The translations under genes and the position numbers were made by a program. Positions 6,315-12,770 of a stretch of DNA of 12,770 bases are shown here, in pieces (position 1 is the stretch's first letter; the number at the start of each line of letters is the position of its first letter). The stretch comes from Spirochaetes bacterium ADurb.Bin110 (GTDB taxonomy: Bacteria; Spirochaetota; Spirochaetia; Treponematales; Rectinemataceae). The notes beneath the pieces are model-generated. The model made no database searches. It was not told the DNA's origin and saw nothing but the letters and a program-made list of their open reading frames with translations. The stretch spans positions 1-12,770 of the forward strand of contig MWDY01000066.1 in the NCBI GenBank assembly GCA_002070755.1. The letters run 5' to 3'.

Positions 6315-6977
6315 ATGGATAGGCAGATCAAGTCCAAACAGAGAGTTGCTGATCATGGCGAGGTGCTGACAGGCGAGCGTGAAGTCAACGCAATGCTTGA
6401 TCTGGTAAAGCCGGAGACCGAGCGGATCGATTCACGCTTTCTTGAACCTGCCTGTGGTACGGGCAACTTTCTTGCTGAAATCCTCAGACGAAAACTTCGT
6501 GTCGTGGAATCACGCTACGCAAAAAGCCAGATCGAGTACGAACGATACGCAATTCTTGCCGTGTCATCTCTTTACGGCATAGATATTTTGAAAGACAATG
6601 TGCATGAATGCCGGGAGCGCCTGTTTGGTATTTTCGATGCTGAATACCGCCGTCTCTTCAAGGCAGCCGTAAAAGAAAAATGCCTGGCTTCGGCCAGATG
6701 CATTCTTTCGTGCAACATCATTCACGGTGATGCGCTTTCGCTGAAAACCGTAGGCGACAATCCTCAGCCTATCACCTTTGCCGAGTGGTCGCTTGTCAAT
6801 GGCAGTTTGCTCAAACGGCGGGATTTTACGTTTCGGGATCTGCTCGATCATGCCGCAGCAAAGGAAATGCCGCTCTTTTCCGATCTTGGAGAAGATGTCT
6901 TTATCCCCGAACCGCAGCGGGACTATCCGCCGGTGCATTTTCTGGAGGTAGCTGATGCCTTTTGCAACGAGCTATAA
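6315..6977 (+). CDS. N6-adenine DNA methyltransferase-like subunit lacking NPPY
   Basis: The 220-residue protein has a class I SAM-dependent methyltransferase start: [15 protein letters not shown] (15-29), motif [13 protein letters not shown] (42-53), an acidic residue after strand 2 (GIDIL, Asp90) and GDAL at 138-141. It ends without the catalytic NPPY motif. The C-terminal half ([23 protein letters not shown] and a following acidic, Pro-rich tail) looks structured and not degraded, so this is probably a normal short subunit, not a truncated gene. It overlaps the next gene, an Eco57I-type methylase with NPPY, by 23 bases. I infer that the two act as a heteromeric modification module, this one binding SAM or structuring the complex. 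A weak ribosome site AGGA lies nine bases before the ATG. It begins the four-gene operon. Confidence 0.75.
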   Translation: MDRQIKSKQRVADHGEVLTGEREVNAMLDLVKPETERIDSRFLEPACGTGNFLAEILRRKLRVVESRYAKSQIEYERYAILAVSSLYGIDILKDNVHECRERLFGIFDAEYRRLFKAAVKEKCLASARCILSCNIIHGDALSLKTVGDNPQPITFAEWSLVNGSLLKRRDFTFRDLLDHAAAKEMPLFSDLGEDVFIPEPQRDYPPVHFLEVADAFCNEL

Positions 6978-8469
6978 CCCCGATATCCTCACGTGCCTGG
7001 CCAATCTTTCGAGCGATGAAGTTTTTACCCCGCCGGCGCTTGCCAATAAGATGCTCGACCTGCTGCCACAGACACTCTGGAGTGACCCTGGGGCGCGGTT
7101 TCTCGATCCGGCATGCAAGTCCGGGGTGTTCTTGCGCGAGATTGCAAAACGCCTCGACAAGGGGCTGGAACGCCGTATTCCCGACAGACAGCCTCGCATC
7201 AATCACATCATGAAAAACCAGATCTTCGGGATTGCGATTACTGAACTGACCGGTCTTATGTCGCGTCGCACGGTGTATTGCTCCAAAATTGCCAATGGCA
7301 AGTATTCTGTGTGCACCGCTTTCGACGATGAGCATGGCAACATCCGCTTTCGGCGTATCGAACATACCTGGCAGGATGGCCGCTGTGTTTTTTGTGGCGC
7401 CAATCAGGAAGGTTACGACCGCGGCCCGGAACTAGAGACCCATGCCTATGAATTCATCCACACAAGAAAGCCCGAGGAGATTTTCAATATGAAATTCGAT
7501 GTCATTATCGGCAACCCGCCGTATCAGTTGAGCGATAGGGGAGACAGCACAGGTTCATCACCGATTTACCATAGATTTGTTGAACAGGCCAAGAAACTAA
7601 AACCACGCTACCTCACTATGATTATTCCATCGCGGTGGTTTGCCGGAGGGAAGGGGCTGGATGATTTCAGAGATGTCATGCTCCATGACGAACGTGTTTC
7701 TAAACTTGTTGACTACCCGATTGCTTCTGATGTGTTCCCCGGCGTTAGGGTCATTGGCGGCGTTTGTTTTTTCTTATGGGAACGCGACTTTAAAGGTCCT
7801 TGTCAAGTTACGACCCACATGAATGACAAGACAGATTCGATGACGCGTCCGTTGGATGAATTTGATATATTTGTCCGCTTTAATCAGGCCATCCCCATTC
7901 TCAAGAAGGTTCTGGCTAAGAATTATCCGTCAATGAGTGAGCAAGTGTCGAGGCAAAAACCATTTGGACTGCGCACATTCGTCAAGCCGAAAGAACAGGG
8001 AAGCGTGACTCTATATGCAAACAAAGCAGTAGGGAAGATCAATAAATCTGAAATCACTACTGGAATTGAGATGTTGAACAAATGGAAGGTGCTCATCTCT
8101 ATGGGTTATGGTGAGGGCGGAGAAGCGCGGGAATATCCGCGCACGATCATGGGAAGACCGATCGTCGCCGCGCCGCCGAGCGCATGCACGGAAACATATC
8201 TCGTCGTTGGAGCATACGATTCCAAGAGTGAGGCCGCCAATCTTGCTTTCTATTTGAGCACCCGATTTTTGCGCTTCTTAGTTGGATTGCGGAAGAATAC
8301 TCAACACATTACTAGAGATCGTTTCGCTTTTGTACCACTACTTTCCATGGTAAAAAGATGGACAGACGAGGAACTGTATGCACATTTCGGCCTGACAGCG
8401 GACGAGATCTCCTTTATCGAATCCATGATCCGTCCTATGGATCTTACCACGGAGCCAAGCGATGACTGA
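6955..8469 (+). CDS. Eco57I-type DNA methyltransferase (N6-adenine) with zinc-ribbon-like insertion
   Basis: The 504-residue protein has the N-terminal [16 protein letters not shown] block typical of restriction-system adenine methylases, motif I as [11 protein letters not shown] (50-60) and the catalytic motif [11 protein letters not shown] (184-192). Between them an insertion carries Cys109, Cys120, Cys144 and Cys147 (CVFC), plausibly a zinc ribbon. After NPPY follow [17 protein letters not shown] and a target-recognition-like region of about 250 residues. Motif I has Lys55 where Gly is usual. The likely reaction is methyl transfer from SAM to adenine N6 in a specific DNA site; specificity cannot be read from the sequence. 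GGAGG (6944-6948) lies six bases before the ATG, inside the preceding gene. The stop overlaps the next start by eight bases. Confidence 0.85.
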   Translation: MPFATSYNPDILTCLANLSSDEVFTPPALANKMLDLLPQTLWSDPGARFLDPACKSGVFLREIAKRLDKGLERRIPDRQPRINHIMKNQIFGIAITELTGLMSRRTVYCSKIANGKYSVCTAFDDEHGNIRFRRIEHTWQDGRCVFCGANQEGYDRGPELETHAYEFIHTRKPEEIFNMKFDVIIGNPPYQLSDRGDSTGSSPIYHRFVEQAKKLKPRYLTMIIPSRWFAGGKGLDDFRDVMLHDERVSKLVDYPIASDVFPGVRVIGGVCFFLWERDFKGPCQVTTHMNDKTDSMTRPLDEFDIFVRFNQAIPILKKVLAKNYPSMSEQVSRQKPFGLRTFVKPKEQGSVTLYANKAVGKINKSEITTGIEMLNKWKVLISMGYGEGGEAREYPRTIMGRPIVAAPPSACTETYLVVGAYDSKSEAANLAFYLSTRFLRFLVGLRKNTQHITRDRFAFVPLLSMVKRWTDEELYAHFGLTADEISFIESMIRPMDLTTEPSDD

Positions 8470-9472
8470 CGAACTCCCCACCGACACCTACGGTCAGCTC
8501 AAAGACCAAATCGGCATGCTGCTTCGCAAGGGAAGGGAGCAGGTCGGCCGGGCAGTCAACACCATTCTGGTGCAAACCTACTGGCATATTGGCCGTCATA
8601 TCGTGGAATTCGAACAGAAAGGCAACGTCAAGGCTGAATATGGCAGTGAACTGTTGGATAGGCTTTCCAAAGACCTCACGGCCGAGTTTGGCAAGGGCTT
8701 CAGTCGGTCCAATCTTTTCCAGATTAGGCAGTTCTACCTCAAATTCCCAAAAATCCAGACGCTGTCTGGACAATTAAGCTGGAGTCACTACACCGAGATC
8801 ATGAAGGCAGACAGCGACCTGGAAATCAGCTTCTATGTCAAACAATGTGAAAAGGAAAACTGGAGCGTACGTGAGCTTAAACGCCAGATGAAAAGTATGC
8901 TTTTTCATCGCCTCGCGCTCAGTAAGGACAAGGCGGGGGTGCTGGAAATCGCACAAAAAGGAACTGAAATCCAACAGCCGGAAGATCTGATTAAGGATCC
9001 GTACGTGTTTGAATTTTTAGGTTTGCCGTCGCAGGAGCGGGTTTTAGAAGGGGAGCTGGAGCAAAGACTGATTCAGAATTTGGAGCTATTTCTGCTGGAG
9101 TTGGGTAAGGGATTTGCCTTTGTGGGCAGACAATACAAAATTACGCTCGCTAACCGGCATTTTTATGTGGATCTGGTGTTTTACCACCGTATCCTGAAAT
9201 GCTTTGTGCTGATTGACCTTAAGCGGGGCGAAATTGAGCACAATGACATCGGGCAGATGAATATGTACCTCAATTACTTTGCTAAAGAAGAAAATACAGA
9301 AGGGGATAATCCGCCCATCGGTATTGTGCTGGGAGCATATAAAGATCGAGTCATGGTGGAATACGCTACTGCCAACATTACCAACAACCTTTTTGTAAGC
9401 AAATACCAACTCTATCTTCCGGATAGACAGCAATTGCAGAGTGAACTGGAGAGGTTATTAAGCGATGAGTAA
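8462..9472 (+). CDS. DUF1016/YhcG-family PD-(D/E)XK nuclease
   Basis: The 336-residue protein has the usual two-part DUF1016 (YhcG) layout. The N-terminal helical domain (about 10-150) includes [36 protein letters not shown] and LSWSHYTEI. The C-terminal nuclease domain (about 175-320) has Asp237 in YVDLVFYH, Asp252-Leu-Lys254 in VLIDLKRG, and Gln265 in [12 protein letters not shown]. These correspond to the D, (D/E)XK and Gln of the PD-(D/E)XK fold. Members often sit beside restriction-modification genes; the cellular role of most is unproven. GGAG at 8451-8454 gives a good ribosome site. The gene is fixed in the operon by eight-base overlaps at both ends, which suggests it works with the methylases and helicase, perhaps as an added nuclease or regulator. 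Confidence 0.88.
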   Translation: MTDELPTDTYGQLKDQIGMLLRKGREQVGRAVNTILVQTYWHIGRHIVEFEQKGNVKAEYGSELLDRLSKDLTAEFGKGFSRSNLFQIRQFYLKFPKIQTLSGQLSWSHYTEIMKADSDLEISFYVKQCEKENWSVRELKRQMKSMLFHRLALSKDKAGVLEIAQKGTEIQQPEDLIKDPYVFEFLGLPSQERVLEGELEQRLIQNLELFLLELGKGFAFVGRQYKITLANRHFYVDLVFYHRILKCFVLIDLKRGEIEHNDIGQMNMYLNYFAKEENTEGDNPPIGIVLGAYKDRVMVEYATANITNNLFVSKYQLYLPDRQQLQSELERLLSDE

Positions 9473-11978
9473 GGAATTCTTCCCTCAGCGCCTTGAAGTA
9501 AAGCCCACCATCTACGCCTACGAGCTCGTGAACGTTCCCACCCATAGAGGGCTGCTCAAGGTGGGCTACACCACCCGCGATGCCCGTGACCGTATTCGTG
9601 AGCAAGTCGGCACCTCTGCGGTGCAATATCGAATCGTCCTCGAAGAACCCGCCATGCGCCACGATGGCACGGTTTTCACCGACCACGAGGTACACCGCAT
9701 GCTGCGCATCGATGGCATCCGGAATGAACAGGGGGAATGGTTTAGCTGTACGGTCAAAGACGTAGAGGCAGCAATTCGAGCAGTCAAAAACGGTCAGCTT
9801 AAAATCGAAAACCGCTCGTTTGATTTCAAGATGCGCCCTGAACAGCAGGCGGCAGTAGAAAAGACTGCAGAGTATTTTGTAAGCTGGCGGAAGGACAGAA
9901 ACAATCACAACAAACCTGCGCATTTCCTCTGGAACTGTAAGATGCGCTTTGGCAAAACCTTTGCTGCGTACCAGCTGGCCAAAAAGATGGGATGGCAGAA
10001 AGTGCTCATCATGACGTTCAAGCCGGCGGTACAGAGCGCCTGGGAAGAAGATTTGCTTTCCCATGTGGATTTTGAAGGCTGGCAATTCATCAAGCCAGGC
10101 GGGTTGACCTACGAAGAAGCTGACAAGACCAAGCCCATCGTCTGTTTTGGTTCGTTCCAGGACTACCTGGGCCGCAACCCTTCTACAGGCGGCATCAAGA
10201 CCAAAAACGAGTGGGTCCATGCCACCAACTGGGACTGTGTGATTTTCGATGAATACCACTATGGTGCCTGGCGGGAAAGTGCAAAAGATCTGTTCGAAGC
10301 TGAGGAGAAAGAAGCCGAATATTGGGAAGGCAAAGAGATGGAGGACTTTGATGAGGACATCCTGCCCATCACCACTGACCACTACCTCTACCTTTCCGGC
10401 ACGCCATTTCGTGCCATTGCTTCGGGCGAGTTCATCGAGGAGCAGATCTACAACTGGACCTACTCCGATGAGCAGCGTGCGAAAGAAAGCTGGAAGGAAC
10501 CGAATAGTCCCTATGCTGCCCTGCCACGCATGGTGCTCATGACCTACCAGCTGCCGGACTCAATCCGCGAGATCGCTCTGAAAGGCGAGTTCAACGAGTT
10601 TGACCTGAACGAGTTTTTCCGCGCCGAGGGGATCGGTAAGGAAGCGCGATTCAAGTACGAAAATGAAGTTCAGAAGTGGCTCGACCTTATTCGTGGATCA
10701 TTTTTGGAAACCACGGTGGACAATTTAAAAATGGGGGCCAGAAAGCCGCCATTCCCGTTCTCTGATGCACGGCTTCTCAATGTGCTGACGCACACCTTAT
10801 GGTTCCTTCCAAGCGTGGCTTCCTGCTACGCCATGCGCAACCTGATGGCGCAACGGCAGAACAAGTTCTATCACGACTATACCGTCGTTGTGGCCGCAGG
10901 CAATGCTGCCGGAATCGGAGTAGCGGCATTGGAACCAGTGCTTAAGGCGATGGATGATCCCCTCAAGACGAAGACCATTACGCTCTCGTGCGGGAAACTG
11001 ACTACCGGCGTGACAGTTCGGCCATGGACCGGCATTTTCATGCTACGCAACTCCTCCAGCCCGGAGACCTATTTCCAGGCTGCGTTCCGCGTACAGTCGC
11101 CATGGACGCTCAAGAATCCAGACGGGCGATCTCCGAATGAGGAGCTGATTCTCAAGGAGGAATGCTACGTCTTCGACTTTGCGCCCGACCGTGCCCTCAG
11201 GCAGATCGCTGATTATGCCTGCCGCCTGGATGTAAACGAAGCCAACCCCGAGAAGAAGGTAGAGGAGTTCATAAGCTTCCTGCCGGTGCTGGCCTATGAC
11301 GGCAGTTCGATGAAGAGAATCGATGCAGCAGGCATTCTCGACATGGCGATGAGCGGCACTACCGCGACTTTGCTAGCCCGCAGGTGGGAAAGTGCGCTCC
11401 TTGTGAATGTGGACAACGACACGCTGCGTCGGCTTATGAGCAATGACGAAGCCATGCGGGCGCTCATGAGCATTGAAGGGTTCCGCAGCCTTAACCAGGA
11501 CATTGAGACGATCATCAACAAATCCGAAGCGGTAAAAAAGCTCAAACGCGAGGCTAACGATCGCCAGCTTTCCAAGAGCGAGAAGGAACAGCTCACGGAA
11601 GAAGAAAAAGAATACAAGAGCAAGCGCAAGCAGATTCAGGAAAAGCTTATTAAGTTTGCAACAAGAATCCCTGCGTTCATGTACCTGACCGACTACCGTG
11701 AACGCACCCTTAAAGACATCATCACCCAGCTGGAGCCGGGACTCTTCAAAAAAGTGACCGGATTGACCGTGAAGGATTTTGAGCTCTTGGTAAGCCTCGG
11801 AGTATTCAACAGCGCCTTGATGAACGATGCGGTCTATAAGTTCAAGCGTTATGAGGATGCCAGTCTGCGATATATCGGTATCGACAAGCACGAAGGCGAA
11901 GACATCGGGCTGTATGACACGGTCTTAAGCAAGAAGGATTATGAATCAACGTTCATAAATATTGCTGCTGAACCTTGA
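9465..11978 (+). CDS. GIY-YIG-like (T5orf172) domain fused to SF2 helicase, restriction-type
   Basis: The 837-residue protein begins with a T5orf172/MUG113-type GIY-YIG-like domain (about 14-110): IYAYELVN, LLKVGYTTRDARDRIREQ, Glu75 and His77 in DHEVHRML, and GEWFSC. A superfamily 2 helicase follows from about 123. Its Walker A is the variant NCKMRFGKT (157-165), motif II is DEYH (262-265), motif III is LSGTPF (310-315), and the motif IV-VI region includes SCGKLTTGVTV and ETYFQAAFRVQSPW. A Lys/Glu-rich coiled region precedes the C-terminal helical domain. The likely role is ATP-driven DNA translocation coupled to cleavage, like restriction subunits of type I and III systems, with the GIY-YIG-like domain as candidate nuclease. 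It is last in the operon and overlaps the DUF1016 gene by eight bases. The variant Walker A may be a family feature. Confidence 0.85.
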   Translation: MSKEFFPQRLEVKPTIYAYELVNVPTHRGLLKVGYTTRDARDRIREQVGTSAVQYRIVLEEPAMRHDGTVFTDHEVHRMLRIDGIRNEQGEWFSCTVKDVEAAIRAVKNGQLKIENRSFDFKMRPEQQAAVEKTAEYFVSWRKDRNNHNKPAHFLWNCKMRFGKTFAAYQLAKKMGWQKVLIMTFKPAVQSAWEEDLLSHVDFEGWQFIKPGGLTYEEADKTKPIVCFGSFQDYLGRNPSTGGIKTKNEWVHATNWDCVIFDEYHYGAWRESAKDLFEAEEKEAEYWEGKEMEDFDEDILPITTDHYLYLSGTPFRAIASGEFIEEQIYNWTYSDEQRAKESWKEPNSPYAALPRMVLMTYQLPDSIREIALKGEFNEFDLNEFFRAEGIGKEARFKYENEVQKWLDLIRGSFLETTVDNLKMGARKPPFPFSDARLLNVLTHTLWFLPSVASCYAMRNLMAQRQNKFYHDYTVVVAAGNAAGIGVAALEPVLKAMDDPLKTKTITLSCGKLTTGVTVRPWTGIFMLRNSSSPETYFQAAFRVQSPWTLKNPDGRSPNEELILKEECYVFDFAPDRALRQIADYACRLDVNEANPEKKVEEFISFLPVLAYDGSSMKRIDAAGILDMAMSGTTATLLARRWESALLVNVDNDTLRRLMSNDEAMRALMSIEGFRSLNQDIETIINKSEAVKKLKREANDRQLSKSEKEQLTEEEKEYKSKRKQIQEKLIKFATRIPAFMYLTDYRERTLKDIITQLEPGLFKKVTGLTVKDFELLVSLGVFNSALMNDAVYKFKRYEDASLRYIGIDKHEGEDIGLYDTVLSKKDYESTFINIAAEP

Positions 11979-12155
11979 TGGGACTAATAGTAATATAAGC
12001 TTTTTTCAGATACAGCACGATGGAAGCCTAACGCACGTATGTCTGGTTTGCAGGCGAAAAGCAGGCGCGAGGCAAGTTTTATCACATCTAAAAAAGGCGG
12101 TAAAAGGGCTTTTCTGGCCCGGAATTTGTACCAGAATACAGCGAGGTTGTGTAAT
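11979..12155 (+). other. Non-coding stretch after the restriction operon
   Basis: All three plus-strand frames carry stops or lack a credible start with ribosome site; a 65-codon frame at 11962-12159 overlaps the helicase 3' end and resembles nothing I know. A short GGGC/GCCC hairpin near 12107-12121 is too weak to call a terminator. GCCTAAC at 12026-12032 has no pairing partner. The stretch is probably decayed mobile DNA. Confidence 0.3.
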
Positions 12156-12228
12156 GTAAGCTAAAACTCCCCAGAAAGATCAAATGGAATGGCCAGAAAA
12201 ATCGTCAGAATTCCCCATAAAAATCGTC
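12156..12228 (+). repeat. Repeat-rich end of a decayed insertion sequence
   Basis: GTAAGC at 12156 followed by CTCCCC recalls the IS66 left end at 2853. Two related 18-base words (12163-12180 and 12207-12224, 14 of 18 identical, built around TCCCCA) and an exact 10-base direct repeat AAAAATCGTC (12197-12206, 12219-12228) follow. Multiple spaced repeats near an end are also typical of IS21-family ends. Either way no transposase remains, so this looks like an IS scar. Confidence 0.35.
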
Positions 12229-12340
12229 TCGAACTTTGGCAGAGCAAATAAAAGCCCCACCTCAGCACGACAAGGCGCGAGAAAATGCTGCCAGGACCCT
12301 TCTATGTGCGACCTGGGAGCCTTTGTTTTATCATTCAGGC

Positions 12341-12478
12341 ATGGACAAAGAAACAAAATCGATATTGCTTTCGTCTGACGAAGTGCGCAAGCTTGAAGCA
12401 ATGGTGCTTGCGTTAGAGAGTATGGCAGAATGCATTCATGATATTCTAGCACGAGGGCAAGCGAGCGAGAAGGATTGA
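12341..12478 (+). CDS. Small 45-residue protein of unknown function
   Basis: The ATG at 12341 opens a 45-residue frame (MDKETKS...ECIHDIL...EKD), dominated by one predicted helix (about 13-40). Its homologue at 2697-2833 has the same length apart from a one-base deletion, and differences between the copies fall largely in conservative positions in the helix, which supports coding. No strong Shine-Dalgarno sequence precedes the ATG. The frame is open further upstream to 12236, but similarity between copies begins at the ATG. A good intrinsic terminator follows directly. Function is unknown; an accessory protein of a mobile element is one possibility. Confidence 0.5.
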   Translation: MDKETKSILLSSDEVRKLEAMVLALESMAECIHDILARGQASEKD

Positions 12479-12480
12479 AG

Positions 12481-12508
12481 GCGGGAGCGGAAGGCTTGCG
12501 CTTTTTTT
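12481..12508 (+). terminator. Intrinsic terminator of the 45-residue gene
   Basis: GCGGGAGC (12481-12488) pairs with GCTTGCGC (12494-12501) with one mismatch and one G-T pair, loop GGAAG, then seven T (12502-12508). The matching site after the pseudogene at 2833 is cut by the IS66. Confidence 0.65.
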
Positions 12509-12640
12509 CATGCAGAGCGCAATGGCAGTTAGCAAAAGAATAGCCGTCAAAATAGTAATTTTGTGAACATTTGTAGAACTGCAGTGTGTTAAAACATGAA
12601 TATGCTTTATTATAGGCACATTTATTAAAACAGCAATGGG
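12509..12640. other. AT-rich intergenic stretch without a gene
   Basis: No open frame with a ribosome site, no recognisable promoter pair and no repeat was found between the terminator and the tRNA fragment. Confidence 0.4.
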
Positions 12641-12641
12641 A

Positions 12642-12662
12642 GTTCAAGTCCCACTGCCGGCA
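12642..12662 (+). repeat. 3' end of a tRNA-Leu-like gene (attachment-site scar)
   Basis: The bases GTTCAAGTCCCAC followed by TGCCGGCA form the T-loop, 3' T-stem and 3' acceptor strand of a tRNA. The acceptor strand would pair with GCCGGCA, typical of tRNA-Leu, but no such 5' half, anticodon arm or D arm lies upstream. The T-stem 5' side (TGGG, then an extra A) is imperfect. A 3' tRNA fragment without the gene body is the classic mark of a tyrosine-recombinase att site. Confidence 0.5.
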
Positions 12663-12665
12663 TTA

Positions 12666-12690
12666 AAAGCGCTTTTTGGGCGCTTTAATT
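12666..12690 (+). terminator. Hairpin after the tRNA fragment
   Basis: AAAGCGC (12666-12672) pairs perfectly with GCGCTTT (12680-12686), followed by AATT. The T-run is poor, but the position just after a tRNA 3' end fits the original tRNA terminator. The remaining bases to the window end show no gene. Confidence 0.5.
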
Positions 12691-12770
12691 ATCTTTATGA
12701 GCCCAGCGAATTTTCAATTATAGCCTTCATAATCAGAAAAATTCCTATTTTACCAATTTTGTGGCGATTT

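Noticed and set aside
6955..6977. Frameshift splitting a single methylase gene into two
   Set aside because: The second gene has its own strong GGAGG site, a complete N-terminal block and its own motif I, so two overlapping genes explain the sequence better.
9378..10382. Long open frame on the minus strand opposite the helicase gene
   Set aside because: The plus strand encodes the GIY-YIG-like domain and helicase motifs; the minus frame is a by-product of codon bias.
12026..12032. GCCTAAC as a possible attC R'' box after the restriction operon
   Set aside because: No GTTRRRY box or complementary arm follows within a plausible distance.
11962..12159. 65-codon plus-strand frame at the end of the helicase gene
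   Set aside because: It overlaps the helicase end, lacks a ribosome site and has no recognisable or conserved-looking content.
12184..12378. 64-codon plus-strand frame over the repeat-rich IS end
   Set aside because: It runs out of frame through the small gene conserved at 12341-12478 and through IS-end repeats; no coding signal.
1..12770. CRISPR array or complete rRNA/tRNA genes
   Set aside because: No regularly spaced identical repeats with spacers and no complete tRNA or rRNA signature were seen; only a tRNA 3' fragment is present.

Overview
The window is a mosaic accessory region of a bacterial chromosome. Base composition swings sharply between neighbours: AT-rich genes at 136-714 and 5273-6232, and more balanced mobile and restriction genes elsewhere. 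The organism cannot be fixed from the sequence. The secreted-protein style and the mix of IS66 and integron-like features would fit a spirochaete (Treponema-like), but this is a weak inference.

Layout. (1) 1-1087: two diverged copies of a structured RNA element, the first cut by the window edge, on either side of a small AT-rich gene for a single-span membrane protein (136-714). Several conserved blocks of the complete copy (717-929) resemble, from memory, the HEARO/omega RNA of IscB elements, yet no IscB gene is present. (2) 1088-2614: a secreted protein built as a sandwich, with a family 3 solute-binding domain between two AT-rich segments of other origin. (3) 2697-4949: a frameshifted copy of a 45-residue gene, then an intact IS66-family insertion sequence (tnpB, tnpC, matching terminal repeats). 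tnpC has its own promoter, placed so close to the start codon that a leaderless transcript is predicted. (4) 4950-5272: the 3' stump of a gene cut by the IS, then a long imperfect hairpin that looks like an integron attC site. (5) 5273-6232: a HARE-HTH plus PD-(D/E)XK nuclease-like protein (COG2958/HrgA type), perhaps carried as a gene cassette. (6) 6315-11978: a tightly overlapping four-gene restriction-modification-like operon with two methyltransferase-type proteins (only the second has NPPY), a DUF1016/YhcG PD-(D/E)XK nuclease, and a GIY-YIG-like domain fused to an SF2 helicase. (7) 11979-12770: decayed mobile DNA, an intact 45-codon relative of the pseudogene with its terminator, and the 3' end of a tRNA-Leu-like gene followed by a hairpin, which looks like an attachment-site scar.

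Working together: the operon at 6315-11978 is the functional core. The two methyltransferase-like proteins probably form the modification and recognition module, the helicase fusion is the likely translocation and cleavage subunit, and the DUF1016 protein adds a second nuclease. The HARE-HTH nuclease-like gene just upstream is a separate, probably defensive, acquisition. With the IS66, attC-like hairpin, RNA repeats and tRNA fragment, the region reads as a defence island assembled by several mobile routes.
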